A stretch of 43,999 nt of DNA from an uncultured Eubacteriales bacterium (GTDB lineage Bacteria > Bacillota > Clostridia > Oscillospirales > Acutalibacteraceae). Below, in pieces: positions 16,609 through 26,089 of the stretch; within the stretch, counting starts at the first letter, position 1, and every line of letters begins with the position of its first letter. Both the position numbers and the translations under genes were made by a program. The stretch lies in NCBI GenBank assembly GCA_900315605.1, contig OMZU01000016.1, positions 1-43,999 on the forward strand, given 5' to 3'. The notes below the pieces were generated by a model. It did not search any database, was not told where the DNA came from, and worked only from the letters and a program-made list of their open reading frames with translations.

Positions 16609-17943
16609 CTATATGTCGGTTGATTCATCGTTTTCGGCGTTTTCCTCTTCTTTGTCGTCACCGTCTGATTTTCCCAGGCCGATCAGCTTTTTGAACTTCT
16701 CGCGCTGCTGAGATTCCTTTTCCTCGCGTATCTTCTTTTGCTCCTCAGCTATTTTTGCGTAATTGAGCACCTCGAAATCCAACGCCTCCTGAGCAATTTT
16801 GCCCTTGCTGTCAATTGAATTTTTGACTCTTTTGCGGATGAGGGTATATATTACGGCGTAAATCGGAGTACCGAGGATAAAGCCGATCATTCCGAACAGC
16901 GCACCGCCTACGATTACGCTGAAAAGTACCCAAAAGCTTGAAAGACCGACCTGATTTCCGATGATCTTAGGCTTGAAGAGGTTGCCGTCAAGCTGCTGAA
17001 TAACCACGAGAATGATGACAAAAACGATCATATCTCCGGGGTTTATCAGGAAAAGTATAAACGCACTCGGGATTCCGCCGATAAACGGACCGAAGAACGG
17101 GATGATATTCGTCACGCCGATAATAACTCCGATCAAGGCGGCGTAAGGCAGATTGAAGATCGACATTGTTATAAAGACCAAAAAGCCAATAAATGCTGCG
17201 TCGATGATATCTCCAACCAGAAAACGACCGCATTTTGTGTCTGTGATGTCAACGATCTCGTATACCTTCGGAAGATATTTAATTGGAATAAACGCAACAG
17301 CAAGACGCTTCATTTCGCGGCAAAGCTGTTCCTTTGCAGAGAGGAAGTAAATTGAGATCACGATCGCCATCACGAAATTATATAAGCCTGTCGTGGTGCT
17401 TGAGAACATATTGAGTATTGTTTTCGCGCCTGCTGCCGGGTCGCTGAAATTATCGCCTGTGACTGTTTTGAGCAGAAATGACGACAAGCTGTCGAACATC
17501 TCGGAAATATCAAGACCCCAGTGGAAGGTATTGTTGATCCAGTCCACAGCTACGTGAAAATATCTTGCTGCATTCTCTGAATATGTCGGTATGTTTTTGA
17601 TAAGATTTGAAATGTTGATCGAGATTTGAGGTACAACGATCAAAATCAACGCTATTACGATCGCAAATACCAAGGCATATGTGCTTATGATCGAAAACGT
17701 TTTTTTGAGGTTTGACAAAAACTGGTTTTTTTTGCCCATTCTGCCGAAAACCTTGTTGTAAAAAAACTTGTATGGAAAATTCAGGATATATGCAAACAAA
17801 AATCCGATCAAAAACGGCGTCAGGATAGATAAAAATGATGTGATCATCGACCAGAAATCATCTACATTATCCTTGATAAAAAGCAAAAAAACAGCAAACG
17901 CAATAGCGATAAGCACGTTTCTCATATTAAGCATTTTTTTCAA
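16609..17943 (-). CDS. AI-2E family transporter (PerM-like)
   Basis: A 444-residue polytopic membrane protein of the AI-2 exporter/PerM superfamily, with about seven or eight helices. Family blocks are FLIGFLFAYILNFPY near the N-terminus, the central TNIIPFFGPFIGGIPSA, and IGNQVGLSSFWVLFSVIVGG. After about residue 370 comes a charged cytoplasmic tail rich in Glu, Lys and Asp. Substrate is unknown; members include autoinducer and Na+/H+ exporters. I chose TTG 17943 because AGGAG lies eight bases upstream and overlaps the polC stop, suggesting coupling; GTG 17952 is too close to it. It is the last gene of the pyrH-polC cluster. Confidence 0.88.
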   Translation of the reverse strand: MKKMLNMRNVLIAIAFAVFLLFIKDNVDDFWSMITSFLSILTPFLIGFLFAYILNFPYKFFYNKVFGRMGKKNQFLSNLKKTFSIISTYALVFAIVIALILIVVPQISINISNLIKNIPTYSENAARYFHVAVDWINNTFHWGLDISEMFDSLSSFLLKTVTGDNFSDPAAGAKTILNMFSSTTTGLYNFVMAIVISIYFLSAKEQLCREMKRLAVAFIPIKYLPKVYEIVDITDTKCGRFLVGDIIDAAFIGFLVFITMSIFNLPYAALIGVIIGVTNIIPFFGPFIGGIPSAFILFLINPGDMIVFVIILVVIQQLDGNLFKPKIIGNQVGLSSFWVLFSVIVGGALFGMIGFILGTPIYAVIYTLIRKRVKNSIDSKGKIAQEALDFEVLNYAKIAEEQKKIREEKESQQREKFKKLIGLGKSDGDDKEEENAENDESTDI

Positions 17944-17954
17944 ACAAATCACTC

Positions 17955-20900
17955 CTAAAACAAAGAAATCTGTGAGCTTTCGGGCAGGTGTCTGAGAACT
18001 CCCACGCTTTTGAGAGTCTCTATTACCGCCTTTGTGACCTTGGTTTTTATCTGCATATCCTCAATTGACAGATAGTCGGCGTTCTTGGCGGTTTCTGCCA
18101 GCGAAACTGCGGCGGCGTCTCCTACGCCGGGCAAGGATGAAAACGGCAAGCGAATCTTTCCGTCCTCGACCTTGAACATTTTCGCTTCGGATTTATATAT
18201 ATCTATCGGCAAAACTTCTATTCCCCTCGCCATCATCTCGTTGACGATCTGAAGGGTTTGAAGCTCGGCTTCTTCCTTTGCCGACGCCTCGTGAAGACTT
18301 TGCTTTTGCTTGATATTTTTCATCTTTTCCCTAACGGCGTTAATGCCCTGCATAGCCACCGCACCGTCCAGATTTTCGCTTCTCACGGTGAAATAAGCGG
18401 CGTAATATTCAACCGGCTTGTGTACCTTGTACCAGCCAAGCCTGAGCGCGGCGATCATATATGCCGCTGCGTGCGCCTTGGGGAACATATACTTGATCTT
18501 CATGCAGGAATCAATATACCATTCCGGCACATTGTGCTCGCGCATTTCTTTGAAATGCTCCTCTGTGAGCAGCTTTGTTGCGTTGCCCTTACGCACGATC
18601 TCCATGATCTTGAACGCCATTGAAGGGTCAAGTCCCTTGTGCATAAGGTAGGTCATAATAGAGTCTCTTGTTCCGATAACCTCGGAGATACCGCAGGTTC
18701 CGTTGTGGATCAGCTCCTGCGCGTTGCCGAGCCATACGTCGGTGCCGTGCGACAAGCCCGAGATCTGCAAAAGGTCGGTAAAGGTCTTGGGCTGTGCTTC
18801 AAGCAGCATTCCCCTTACAAAGCTCGTTCCGCATTCCGGGATACTAAAGGTTCCGGTCTCGCAGTCGATGTCCTCGGGCTTGACCTTGAGAGCCTTTGTT
18901 GAGGTGAACAGCGACATAACGTCGGGGTCGCTCATTGATACCTGCATGACCGGGATACCGGTGAAAAGCTCAAGATAGTGATAAATGGTTGGAACATCGT
19001 GTCCGAGCTCGTCGAGCTTGGTTATTGTATCGTGGATAGAATGGAAATCAAAGTGAGTTGTGATATTATCTGAATTAACGTCGTTTGCAGGGTGCTGGAC
19101 AGGACAAAAATCGTAAACCTCGTTTGTTCTCGGAACAACAACCATTCCTCCGGGATGCTGACCGGTGGTGCGCTTTACGCCCGTACAGCCGATAGCAAGG
19201 CGTTTGAGCTCAGCCTTGTGGAGGCTGATGCCCTTTTCTTCCTGATATTTTTTTACAAAGCCTATTGCGGTTTTCTCGGCAACGGTCGCTATTGTGCCTG
19301 CCTTAAAAACGTTGCTTTTGCCGAACAGCTCCTCGGTGTAGCGGTGAGATTTTGACTGGTATTCGCCGCTGAAATTAAGGTCGATATCCGGCACCTTGTC
19401 ACCCTTGAAGCCCAGGAAGGTCTCGAACGGTATCTCGTGACCGTCTCTGTCCATCGGCTCTCCGCATTCCGGACAATTCTTTGGCGGAAGGTCAAAGCCC
19501 GAGCCGTAGCTTCCGTCGGTGATAAACTCGCTGTGCTTGCATTTTGGGCAAACATAGTGAGGGCAAAGCGGATTGACCTCGGAAATGCCCGACATTGTTG
19601 CGACAAAAGACGAGCCTACCGAGCCTCGCGAGCCGACAAGATAGCCGTGAGCCTCGCTGTCGGCAACAAGCTTTTGAGCGGTCATATAGAGCACCGAAAA
19701 GCCGTAGGTGGTTATCGAATTAAGCTCCTTGTCGAGCCTTGCTTTTACGATCTCGGGAAGCGGGTCGCCGTATTTTTCCTTTGCGCGCTTCCAGGTGATG
19801 TCAATAAGCTGCTCCTGCGCTCCCTCGATATTCGGAGGGAAGGTTCCCTTTGGAATCGGGCGCAGGGAATCACACATATCGGCGATCTTATTGGGATTTT
19901 CGACAACGACCTCGTACGCCTTATCCTTGCCGAGCCACTCAAATTCCTTTAGCATTTCTGCGGTCGTTCTGTAGAACAGCGGAGCCTGATCCTCGGCGTC
20001 CTTAAAGCCCTGACCTGCCATAAGGATTTTACGAAATTCCGAATCGGTGGGATCCATAAAATGCACGTCGCAGGTCGCACAGACAGGCTTTCCGAGCTCT
20101 TTGCCGAGTCTTATGATCGTGCGGTCGATCTCGTGAAGCTCGTCCTCGTTTTGAAAACGTCCCTCGCGGATCAAAAACGCATTGTTGCCCGTGGGCTGGA
20201 TCTCAAGATAGTCGTACAGAGAGGCTATTTGCTTTAGCTCGCCCCAGGGCTTTCCTTTTAGGATCGCGTCGTAAAGCTGACCGGCACAGCACGCCGAACC
20301 GAGGATCAGACCCTCTCTGTGCTCAAGCAGCACGCTTTTGGGGATCCGCGGTTTTTTGTAAAAATAATCAAGGTGGCTGTAGGAAATCAGCTTGTAAAGA
20401 TTTTTTAGTCCTGTTTGATTTTTTGCGAGGATTATCTGATGATAGGTTGGCAGCTTTTTAAAATCGCCGCCGGTGATCTTGGTATTTATTTCGTTTGTTT
20501 TTTCAATATTATAATCGTCCCTGAGTCTTTGGCAAAGACATATAAAAATCTTTGCAAGGATCGTTGCGTCGTCGGTCGCACGGTGATGATTGAACTTTCC
20601 GAGCTTTAGGTGATTTGCTACTGTGTCGAGCTTGCAGTTTTTTATGTTTTGCAAAATAGCTCTTGAAATCGCAACCGTGTCGATCGAAGTGTAGTTATAT
20701 TCCCTGCCCATATTCTCGCAGGCAGCCTTGATAAACGAGGTATCGAACGGAGCGTTGTGAGCCACAAGAACATGGTCGCCGGCAAATTCAAGAAACTCGC
20801 TCACCGCCTCGCTTTGAGACGGAGCGTCCTTGACCATATCGTCGGTGATACCGGTGAGCTGAGTTATTTTGCCGGGAATCGGTATCTCGGGATTGGCAAA

Positions 20901-22310
20901 GGTTGAGAAGGTATCTGTGATCTCACCGTTGACAACCTTGACTGCTCCGATTTCGGTGATTTTGTCGCGAGCAGCGGAAAGACCTGTGGTTTCGATATCA
21001 AAGCAGATAAAAGTTCCGTCAAGCGCGGAATCATCGGAGCCGGAGACCGATTCAACAAGGTCGTCCATAAAATAAGCCTCTAAGCCGTAGAGCACCTTGA
21101 TTTTTTCTTCGTCCTTATTGATTTTGTCAGCCGCCTTCATAGCGTCGGGGAACGCCTGAGCAACGCCGTGGTCGGTGATCGCGATTGCCTTGTGACCCCA
21201 TTGAAAGGCGCGTTTTACCAAATCGCCTGCGGATGTGACCGCGTCCATCTGCGACATATTCGTATGCAGATGCAGCTCGACCCTCTTGTTTGGTGCCTTG
21301 TCAACCACCTTTACTTTTTCGGCGGTTCCTATTGAACGAGCGTTTACCACAAGCTCGCCGGCATATTTGTCATACTCAACGTCGCCGGCTACAACGATCG
21401 TGCTTCCCTTTGAAATATTGTCAAGCGGAGCGGATTCCTTGATCGTATTGAAAACCTTTACAGTCGTTGAGCCTGTGTAGTCTGTTATATCGATTGTGAA
21501 TATATTTTTGTCGCCCGATCTTGTGACGCGCTTTTCCATGTCAAAGACGTCGCCCCAGATCAGGATCCGTCCGGAATCGTCAGTGATCGAGCTTATCGGA
21601 GTCATTTTTCCTCTGATCGAACGGCCGTAGAGCGGACGAACCGAGGACTGGATGACCTGCGGAGTTGAGAACACACCCTCTCTGATTTCGATTTCGGTCG
21701 CGGTTTTTTCCTGCTTTGAGGCTTTTATTGCCTCGGAATTATCGGCTTCCTCTTCAAAAATCTCTGTGAGCCTGTGATCGTTTTCGCGTTTGATTTCTGT
21801 TTCGGCATTTTGTATCGCCTGCTGAAAATCGTCGCTGTGCTCGTCGATCTCAAGCGTTCCGGTGTATTGGATCTCGGGTGCTATGCCAAATTCATCAAAG
21901 ATACGTCTTTTTAGTATCCGGTCAAATCCCTTTGCGTCAAGCAGACTTTTTCCGCCGTTTTGCATGTTAATAGTCAGCTTGTTGTTCTCAAAGCTAACCT
22001 CACAGTTGTTCAGCGTTCCGTTGATGCTGGGTATCTCGTATCTTACCGCTGCATAAAGCTGAGGAAAATACGAGGAAGAAAACAGCTCGGGAGCATATTT
22101 GGGAAATATTTTTACCGAAGCCCCCAAAACAGAGGAAAGCGATTTTTGAGAATTTAGGAGCGTTTCAAAATCAACAAGTGAATCAAAACGCGCCCGGATC
22201 AAAACCGACCTTGTTTCATTTTTTATATTAACTTTTTCGACAATTCCTTTTGAGACGCAGTCGTCAGTCTGCGCACCCATTGATTTAAAAATATCGCCGA
22301 GAGTTTTCAT
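17955..22310 (-). CDS. polC: DNA polymerase III PolC-type alpha subunit
   Basis: PolC is the main replicative polymerase of low-GC Gram-positives, with built-in proofreading. The 1451-residue protein has N-terminal domains, an OB-fold (about 210-330), a split PHP domain starting near 343 (VELHLHTNMS and AITDHGVAQA), a DEDDh 3'-5' exonuclease from about 433 (FICFDIETTGLS) through HNAPFDTSF and NHHRATDD, a cysteine zinc-binding site near 917-950, and the palm active-site block PDIDLNFSGEY near 970. Length is normal (about 1440). AAGGAAG precedes the ATG. It follows ispG after 68 bases containing a hairpin. Confidence 0.98.
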   Translation of the reverse strand: MKTLGDIFKSMGAQTDDCVSKGIVEKVNIKNETRSVLIRARFDSLVDFETLLNSQKSLSSVLGASVKIFPKYAPELFSSSYFPQLYAAVRYEIPSINGTLNNCEVSFENNKLTINMQNGGKSLLDAKGFDRILKRRIFDEFGIAPEIQYTGTLEIDEHSDDFQQAIQNAETEIKRENDHRLTEIFEEEADNSEAIKASKQEKTATEIEIREGVFSTPQVIQSSVRPLYGRSIRGKMTPISSITDDSGRILIWGDVFDMEKRVTRSGDKNIFTIDITDYTGSTTVKVFNTIKESAPLDNISKGSTIVVAGDVEYDKYAGELVVNARSIGTAEKVKVVDKAPNKRVELHLHTNMSQMDAVTSAGDLVKRAFQWGHKAIAITDHGVAQAFPDAMKAADKINKDEEKIKVLYGLEAYFMDDLVESVSGSDDSALDGTFICFDIETTGLSAARDKITEIGAVKVVNGEITDTFSTFANPEIPIPGKITQLTGITDDMVKDAPSQSEAVSEFLEFAGDHVLVAHNAPFDTSFIKAACENMGREYNYTSIDTVAISRAILQNIKNCKLDTVANHLKLGKFNHHRATDDATILAKIFICLCQRLRDDYNIEKTNEINTKITGGDFKKLPTYHQIILAKNQTGLKNLYKLISYSHLDYFYKKPRIPKSVLLEHREGLILGSACCAGQLYDAILKGKPWGELKQIASLYDYLEIQPTGNNAFLIREGRFQNEDELHEIDRTIIRLGKELGKPVCATCDVHFMDPTDSEFRKILMAGQGFKDAEDQAPLFYRTTAEMLKEFEWLGKDKAYEVVVENPNKIADMCDSLRPIPKGTFPPNIEGAQEQLIDITWKRAKEKYGDPLPEIVKARLDKELNSITTYGFSVLYMTAQKLVADSEAHGYLVGSRGSVGSSFVATMSGISEVNPLCPHYVCPKCKHSEFITDGSYGSGFDLPPKNCPECGEPMDRDGHEIPFETFLGFKGDKVPDIDLNFSGEYQSKSHRYTEELFGKSNVFKAGTIATVAEKTAIGFVKKYQEEKGISLHKAELKRLAIGCTGVKRTTGQHPGGMVVVPRTNEVYDFCPVQHPANDVNSDNITTHFDFHSIHDTITKLDELGHDVPTIYHYLELFTGIPVMQVSMSDPDVMSLFTSTKALKVKPEDIDCETGTFSIPECGTSFVRGMLLEAQPKTFTDLLQISGLSHGTDVWLGNAQELIHNGTCGISEVIGTRDSIMTYLMHKGLDPSMAFKIMEIVRKGNATKLLTEEHFKEMREHNVPEWYIDSCMKIKYMFPKAHAAAYMIAALRLGWYKVHKPVEYYAAYFTVRSENLDGAVAMQGINAVREKMKNIKQKQSLHEASAKEEAELQTLQIVNEMMARGIEVLPIDIYKSEAKMFKVEDGKIRLPFSSLPGVGDAAAVSLAETAKNADYLSIEDMQIKTKVTKAVIETLKSVGVLRHLPESSQISLF

Positions 22311-22332
22311 GTACTTCCTTAAAACAATTTCT

Positions 22333-22355
22333 CAAGGAAAGCCGATCTTTCCTTG
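22333..22355. other. Hairpin between ispG and polC
   Basis: CAAGGAAAG (22333-22341) and CTTTCCTTG (22347-22355) form a perfect 9-bp stem with a 5-base loop, located just before the polC ribosome site on the minus strand. No clean T-run follows, so it may be a processing or partial attenuation site. A fragment GTGCGGTGTTGCC (22361-22373) beside it matches the arm of the palindromic elements at 33964 and 41467. Confidence 0.5.
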
Positions 22356-22378
22356 TAATATGTGCGGTGTTGCCTATT

Positions 22379-23422
22379 TTATAGCTTTTCTATCTCGCTT
22401 ATCAAAGCGTCTACCAACTTGTCCTCGGAAACCTTGCTTATGATTTCTCCTTTTTTGAAAACAAGTCCCACTCCGTCGCCGCCGGCGATCCCTATATCGG
22501 CTTCTTTAGCCTCGCCCGGACCGTTTACAACGCAGCCCATTACGGCAACCTTGATGTTCTTTTTGCAGCCGCGCAGACGTTCCTCGACCTCGTTAGCTAT
22601 TTTTACAAGGTCGATCCTGGTTCTTCCGCAGGTGGGACAGGAAACAAATTGTATCCCGTCCTTTTTGATGTCCAACGCCTTGAGGATATCAAAAGCTGCA
22701 TAGACCTCTCTTACCGGGTCGGCGGTGAGAGAAACGCGGATCGTATCTCCGATCCCGTGCAGCAAAAGCGAGCCTATTCCAGCTGCTGACTTTATGATCC
22801 CCATTCGCTCGGTTCCTGCCTCGGTAACGCCGAGGTGAAGCGGATAGTCGCACTGAGCGGCTGCAAGCTCATAAGCTTGGATCATCGTAGCCACGGTTGA
22901 GCTTTTCATCGAAAGAACAATATCGTTGAAGTCAAATTTCTCAAGCAGCGAAGCGTGATAAAGCGCGCTGTCGCACAACGCCTGAGGAGTCGGATGGCCG
23001 TACTTTGCAAGTATCTCCTTTTCAAGAGAACCGGAATTAACGCCGATCCTTATGGGTATATTTCTGCTTCTGCAAGCGTCGGCGACCGCCTTGACTCTGT
23101 CGTCGGAGCCGATATTGCCGGGATTTATGCGGATCTTGTCAACGCCTGCGGCGCAAGCTTCCAAGGCCAGCTTATAGTTAAAATGAATGTCCGCGACGAT
23201 CGGTGCGCTTACAGCCTCCTTGAGCGCAGGAATAAGCCTTACCGCGTCCATGTCGGGGATCGCGGCTCTGATGATCTGGCAGCCCGCCTTTTCAAGCTCT
23301 ATTGCCTGTTTTACCGAGCCCTCAATATCCGTTGACGGCACATTGAGCATTGACTGCACGCTCACCTGCGCGCCGCCTCCGATTTTTATATTTCCTGCCT
23401 TGACCTGAATTTTGCTTGCCAT
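22379..23422 (-). CDS. ispG: 4-hydroxy-3-methylbut-2-en-1-yl diphosphate synthase IspG
   Basis: IspG reduces MEcPP to HMBPP in the MEP isoprenoid pathway using a 4Fe-4S cluster. The 347-residue protein is the short bacterial form: a TIM barrel (about 1-235, with ADIHFNYKLALEA and KIRINPGNIG) and a C-terminal domain whose cluster cysteines lie in SCPTCGRTRIDL and near GCVVNGPGEAKEADIG. GGGGAAG is the ribosome site. It follows rseP after 12 bases. With dxr and uppS nearby the cluster covers parts of the route to undecaprenyl phosphate. Confidence 0.97.
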   Translation of the reverse strand: MASKIQVKAGNIKIGGGAQVSVQSMLNVPSTDIEGSVKQAIELEKAGCQIIRAAIPDMDAVRLIPALKEAVSAPIVADIHFNYKLALEACAAGVDKIRINPGNIGSDDRVKAVADACRSRNIPIRIGVNSGSLEKEILAKYGHPTPQALCDSALYHASLLEKFDFNDIVLSMKSSTVATMIQAYELAAAQCDYPLHLGVTEAGTERMGIIKSAAGIGSLLLHGIGDTIRVSLTADPVREVYAAFDILKALDIKKDGIQFVSCPTCGRTRIDLVKIANEVEERLRGCKKNIKVAVMGCVVNGPGEAKEADIGIAGGDGVGLVFKKGEIISKVSEDKLVDALISEIEKL

Positions 23423-23434
23423 AGCTTCCCCCTG

Positions 23435-24820
23435 CTACATTCCCGGCATTGTGCCGGTTATAAGCTGCCAGACGTCCTTTAGCGAGATTATCGCCATAAA
23501 CGCAAACAGCAGTATGATTCCAACGGTGTTTACGATTTTTTCTACCTTTCTCGGAATCGGCTTTCTGAAGATCCACTCTATCAGCAGGAACAAGAATCTT
23601 CCTCCGTCAAGAGCCGGGAACGGCAGCATATTTACGATTCCGAGGTTTACGGTTATGAGTATCATTACAAACAAAATGTTGTTTACCGCGTCCATAAAGC
23701 CGGTTTCAAGTCCCTGAGAGGCGACCTGAGTCACGGCTGTTGCAATGCCGACGGGACCCGAAAGCTCGTTAAACGAAAATCTGCCCTGAACCAGCCAAAC
23801 AAGCGAGGTCCACACCGTTCTGCCCATTGATATCGTGCCTGAGAAGGTTTCGTGCATAACCGAGCCAAAGGTCTTTTCAACAGGCTCCACATAGAAGTCA
23901 AAGGCAACCGACATCTTGTTGTTTTCCTTGTCCTCTTGGGATTTGTAGTAAGTATAGAACTGGACCTGTTCAAGCTTTTGCTTTTCATAGCCGCGCTCAA
24001 CCGTCATGTCGGCGCAAAATCTCCAGCGTTCGTCGCTTTCGGTGATTTCGGGATATTCATATTTTTCATCCTTGGCGTCGGCGATTTTTGAGTAAAGGTC
24101 GTCGATCGCCTGCTTCATCAGGCTGTATGCAGCCTCCTTGGACTCAGCCTCGGCGATTTTGTAAGAAGCCGAGGTCAGTGCGGAAAGCATTTCTTGATTC
24201 GTGTCCTGATCGGGAGAATATTTTTGAGCAAGGTTTTGGTACACCATACAAGCCTCGCGCGAACAGTCCTGCCTGTAGATCTCAAGCGAATGACCGTCGA
24301 GCTGCTTGGAAGTCAGGGTCGCGATCGCAAACTGCAAATCGCGTGCGTTCAAAATCGAATATCCGTTTACATCCAAAATCTTGTCTCCGGGCTTTAGACC
24401 GCAGTTGAGCGAAAAAGAATTCGGCTCAAAGCCCGAAACTGTTGTTGAACTATATACGTCCATCTGGACTGTGTATGCAAACATCATTATAAAGCCGAGC
24501 AGGATGTTCATGGTCGCGCCGGCAATAATGATTATCATTCTTTTCCAAATTTTTGCATTGTTAAAGGCTCTCGGCTCCGGGCTGTCGGCGTCCTCGCCCT
24601 CCATGGCGCAATAGCCGCCTATCGGAAACAGCCTGAGTGAATACTGAGTCTCGCCTTTCTTGAAGCCGAAAAGCTTGGGACCCATTCCGAGAGCAAATTC
24701 ATTGACCTTTACACCCGAAAGCTTAGCGGTGATAAAGTGACCGAATTCGTGAAAAAAAATAATCAGCTCAAACATCAGTATGCCGATTATTATTAAAGCC
24801 ATTGTTATCAGTATCTGCAT
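23435..24820 (-). CDS. rseP: RIP metalloprotease RseP (site-2 protease) with enlarged PDZ region
   Basis: RseP cuts membrane-bound anti-sigma factors and signal-peptide remnants inside the membrane. The 461-residue protein has the zinc-binding HEFGH at 24-28 in the first membrane helix, a PDZ domain starting near 135, and the third zinc-ligand motif NMLPFPALDGG near 393 before the last helices. It is longer than typical Firmicutes RseP because of about 110 helical, charged residues inserted after the first part of the PDZ domain (about 185-300). The ATG has GGAG 13 bases upstream, a loose spacing. A hairpin separates it from dxr. Confidence 0.95.
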   Translation of the reverse strand: MQILITMALIIIGILMFELIIFFHEFGHFITAKLSGVKVNEFALGMGPKLFGFKKGETQYSLRLFPIGGYCAMEGEDADSPEPRAFNNAKIWKRMIIIIAGATMNILLGFIMMFAYTVQMDVYSSTTVSGFEPNSFSLNCGLKPGDKILDVNGYSILNARDLQFAIATLTSKQLDGHSLEIYRQDCSREACMVYQNLAQKYSPDQDTNQEMLSALTSASYKIAEAESKEAAYSLMKQAIDDLYSKIADAKDEKYEYPEITESDERWRFCADMTVERGYEKQKLEQVQFYTYYKSQEDKENNKMSVAFDFYVEPVEKTFGSVMHETFSGTISMGRTVWTSLVWLVQGRFSFNELSGPVGIATAVTQVASQGLETGFMDAVNNILFVMILITVNLGIVNMLPFPALDGGRFLFLLIEWIFRKPIPRKVEKIVNTVGIILLFAFMAIISLKDVWQLITGTMPGM

Positions 24821-24842
24821 TAATGAAATTCAACTCCATATC

Positions 24843-24885
24843 GGGAATTTCGGAGTGCCGCTCTACCCTGTGACACTCCGTTCCC
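24843..24885. other. Hairpin between dxr and rseP
   Basis: GGGAA and CGGAGTG (24843-24857) pair with CACTCCG and TTCCC (24874-24885) with a 3-base bulge. A second small hairpin, TGCCA/TGGCA, follows at 24906-24916. They fill most of the 117-base gap between dxr and rseP and may set the relative level of the two proteins. No T-run follows. Confidence 0.55.
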
Positions 24886-24937
24886 AAAAATTACCGCAAA
24901 ATCTGTGCCATTGGCACTGTAGCGTTATTGTATGATA

Positions 24938-26086
24938 TTATTTCACTCTGCCTCTTACATATTCGCGTGCCAAAAAATCTGCATTCAGCACGTCGTCAAC
25001 AGTCATAGGCTCATAATTTTTTATGCCCTCAACTGCTCCGGTAACAAGCTCTCCGATTTCGAGGAAGGATATCCTTCCGTCGCGGAACATCTGATTTGCT
25101 TCCTCGTTCGCTCCGTTGGCGATCGCCGTTGCAACGCCGCCCATAGACAACGCTTTTTTGCAGGCGGCAAGGCATTTGAAGGTTTTTTCGTCAGGCTCAA
25201 AAAATGTCAGCTTTCCGATTTCGGCAAGGTTCAGCTCGCCGACCGGAGATTCAAACCTTTCGGGATAGGTTATTGCGTATTGGATAGGGATCCTCATGTC
25301 GGGCAGTCCCAGCTGAGCAATAACCGAATTGTCGGCATATTCGATCAGCGAATGGATTATGCTCTCGCGGTGAACCACCACGTCGATGCTCTCAGCCGGC
25401 ATATCAAACAGCCACCTTGCCTCGATGATTTCAAGACCCTTGTTCATCATTGAAGCAGAGTCAACTGTGATTTTCGCGCCCATGCTCCAGTTGGGATGAT
25501 TGAGTGCCTGTTCGATCGTAACGCTCTTTAGTTCCCTTTCTGTTTTGCCGAAAAAGGGTCCGCCCGAGGCGGTCAGTATGAGCTTTTTGAGTGATTTTTT
25601 ATCGTTCATGCCCTGTAGACACTGAAAGATCGCCGAATGCTCGCTGTCAACCGGAAGCAGCTTGACTTTGTTTCTCTTTACTGCCTCAGTAACCAGCGAA
25701 CCGCCTGCGACAAGAGTTTCTTTGTTTGCAAGGGCGATGTCCTTTTTTGCCTCTGCCGCTGCCAGGGTCGGGCGCAAGCCTACCATACCGACTACGGAAT
25801 TGAGCACAAGCTCCGCTTCCTCAAGCTCCGCCGCGGCGATCAGTCCTTCCATTCCGGAGAGTACCTTTGTGTTTGTATCGGAAATATTATGTTTTAGATC
25901 CTTCGCCCTTTGTTCGTCAAAAACGACAGCAAGAGAGGGGCTGAATTTTCTTATCTGCTCTTCAAGCAGCTTTATGTTCGTTGCCGCGGTCAGGGCGCAC
26001 ACACGAAGCCCAAGCTTTTCGGCAACGTCAAGCGTTTGTGTTCCGATCGAGCCGGTCGAACCGAGCACCGAAATTGTTTTTATCAT
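24938..26086 (-). CDS. dxr: 1-deoxy-D-xylulose 5-phosphate reductoisomerase
   Basis: Dxr converts DXP to MEP with NADPH, the committed step of non-mevalonate isoprenoid synthesis. The 382-residue enzyme has the NADPH-binding GSTGSIG (9-15), NKETLVAGG, the metal/substrate motifs DSEHSAIFQ and KITVDSASMMNKGLE, and the flexible-loop His within HPNWSMG. GGTGTGAT before the ATG overlaps the end of cdsA, three bases away. All catalytic blocks look intact. Confidence 0.98.
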   Translation of the reverse strand: MIKTISVLGSTGSIGTQTLDVAEKLGLRVCALTAATNIKLLEEQIRKFSPSLAVVFDEQRAKDLKHNISDTNTKVLSGMEGLIAAAELEEAELVLNSVVGMVGLRPTLAAAEAKKDIALANKETLVAGGSLVTEAVKRNKVKLLPVDSEHSAIFQCLQGMNDKKSLKKLILTASGGPFFGKTERELKSVTIEQALNHPNWSMGAKITVDSASMMNKGLEIIEARWLFDMPAESIDVVVHRESIIHSLIEYADNSVIAQLGLPDMRIPIQYAITYPERFESPVGELNLAEIGKLTFFEPDEKTFKCLAACKKALSMGGVATAIANGANEEANQMFRDGRISFLEIGELVTGAVEGIKNYEPMTVDDVLNADFLAREYVRGRVK

Positions 26087-26089
26087 AAA

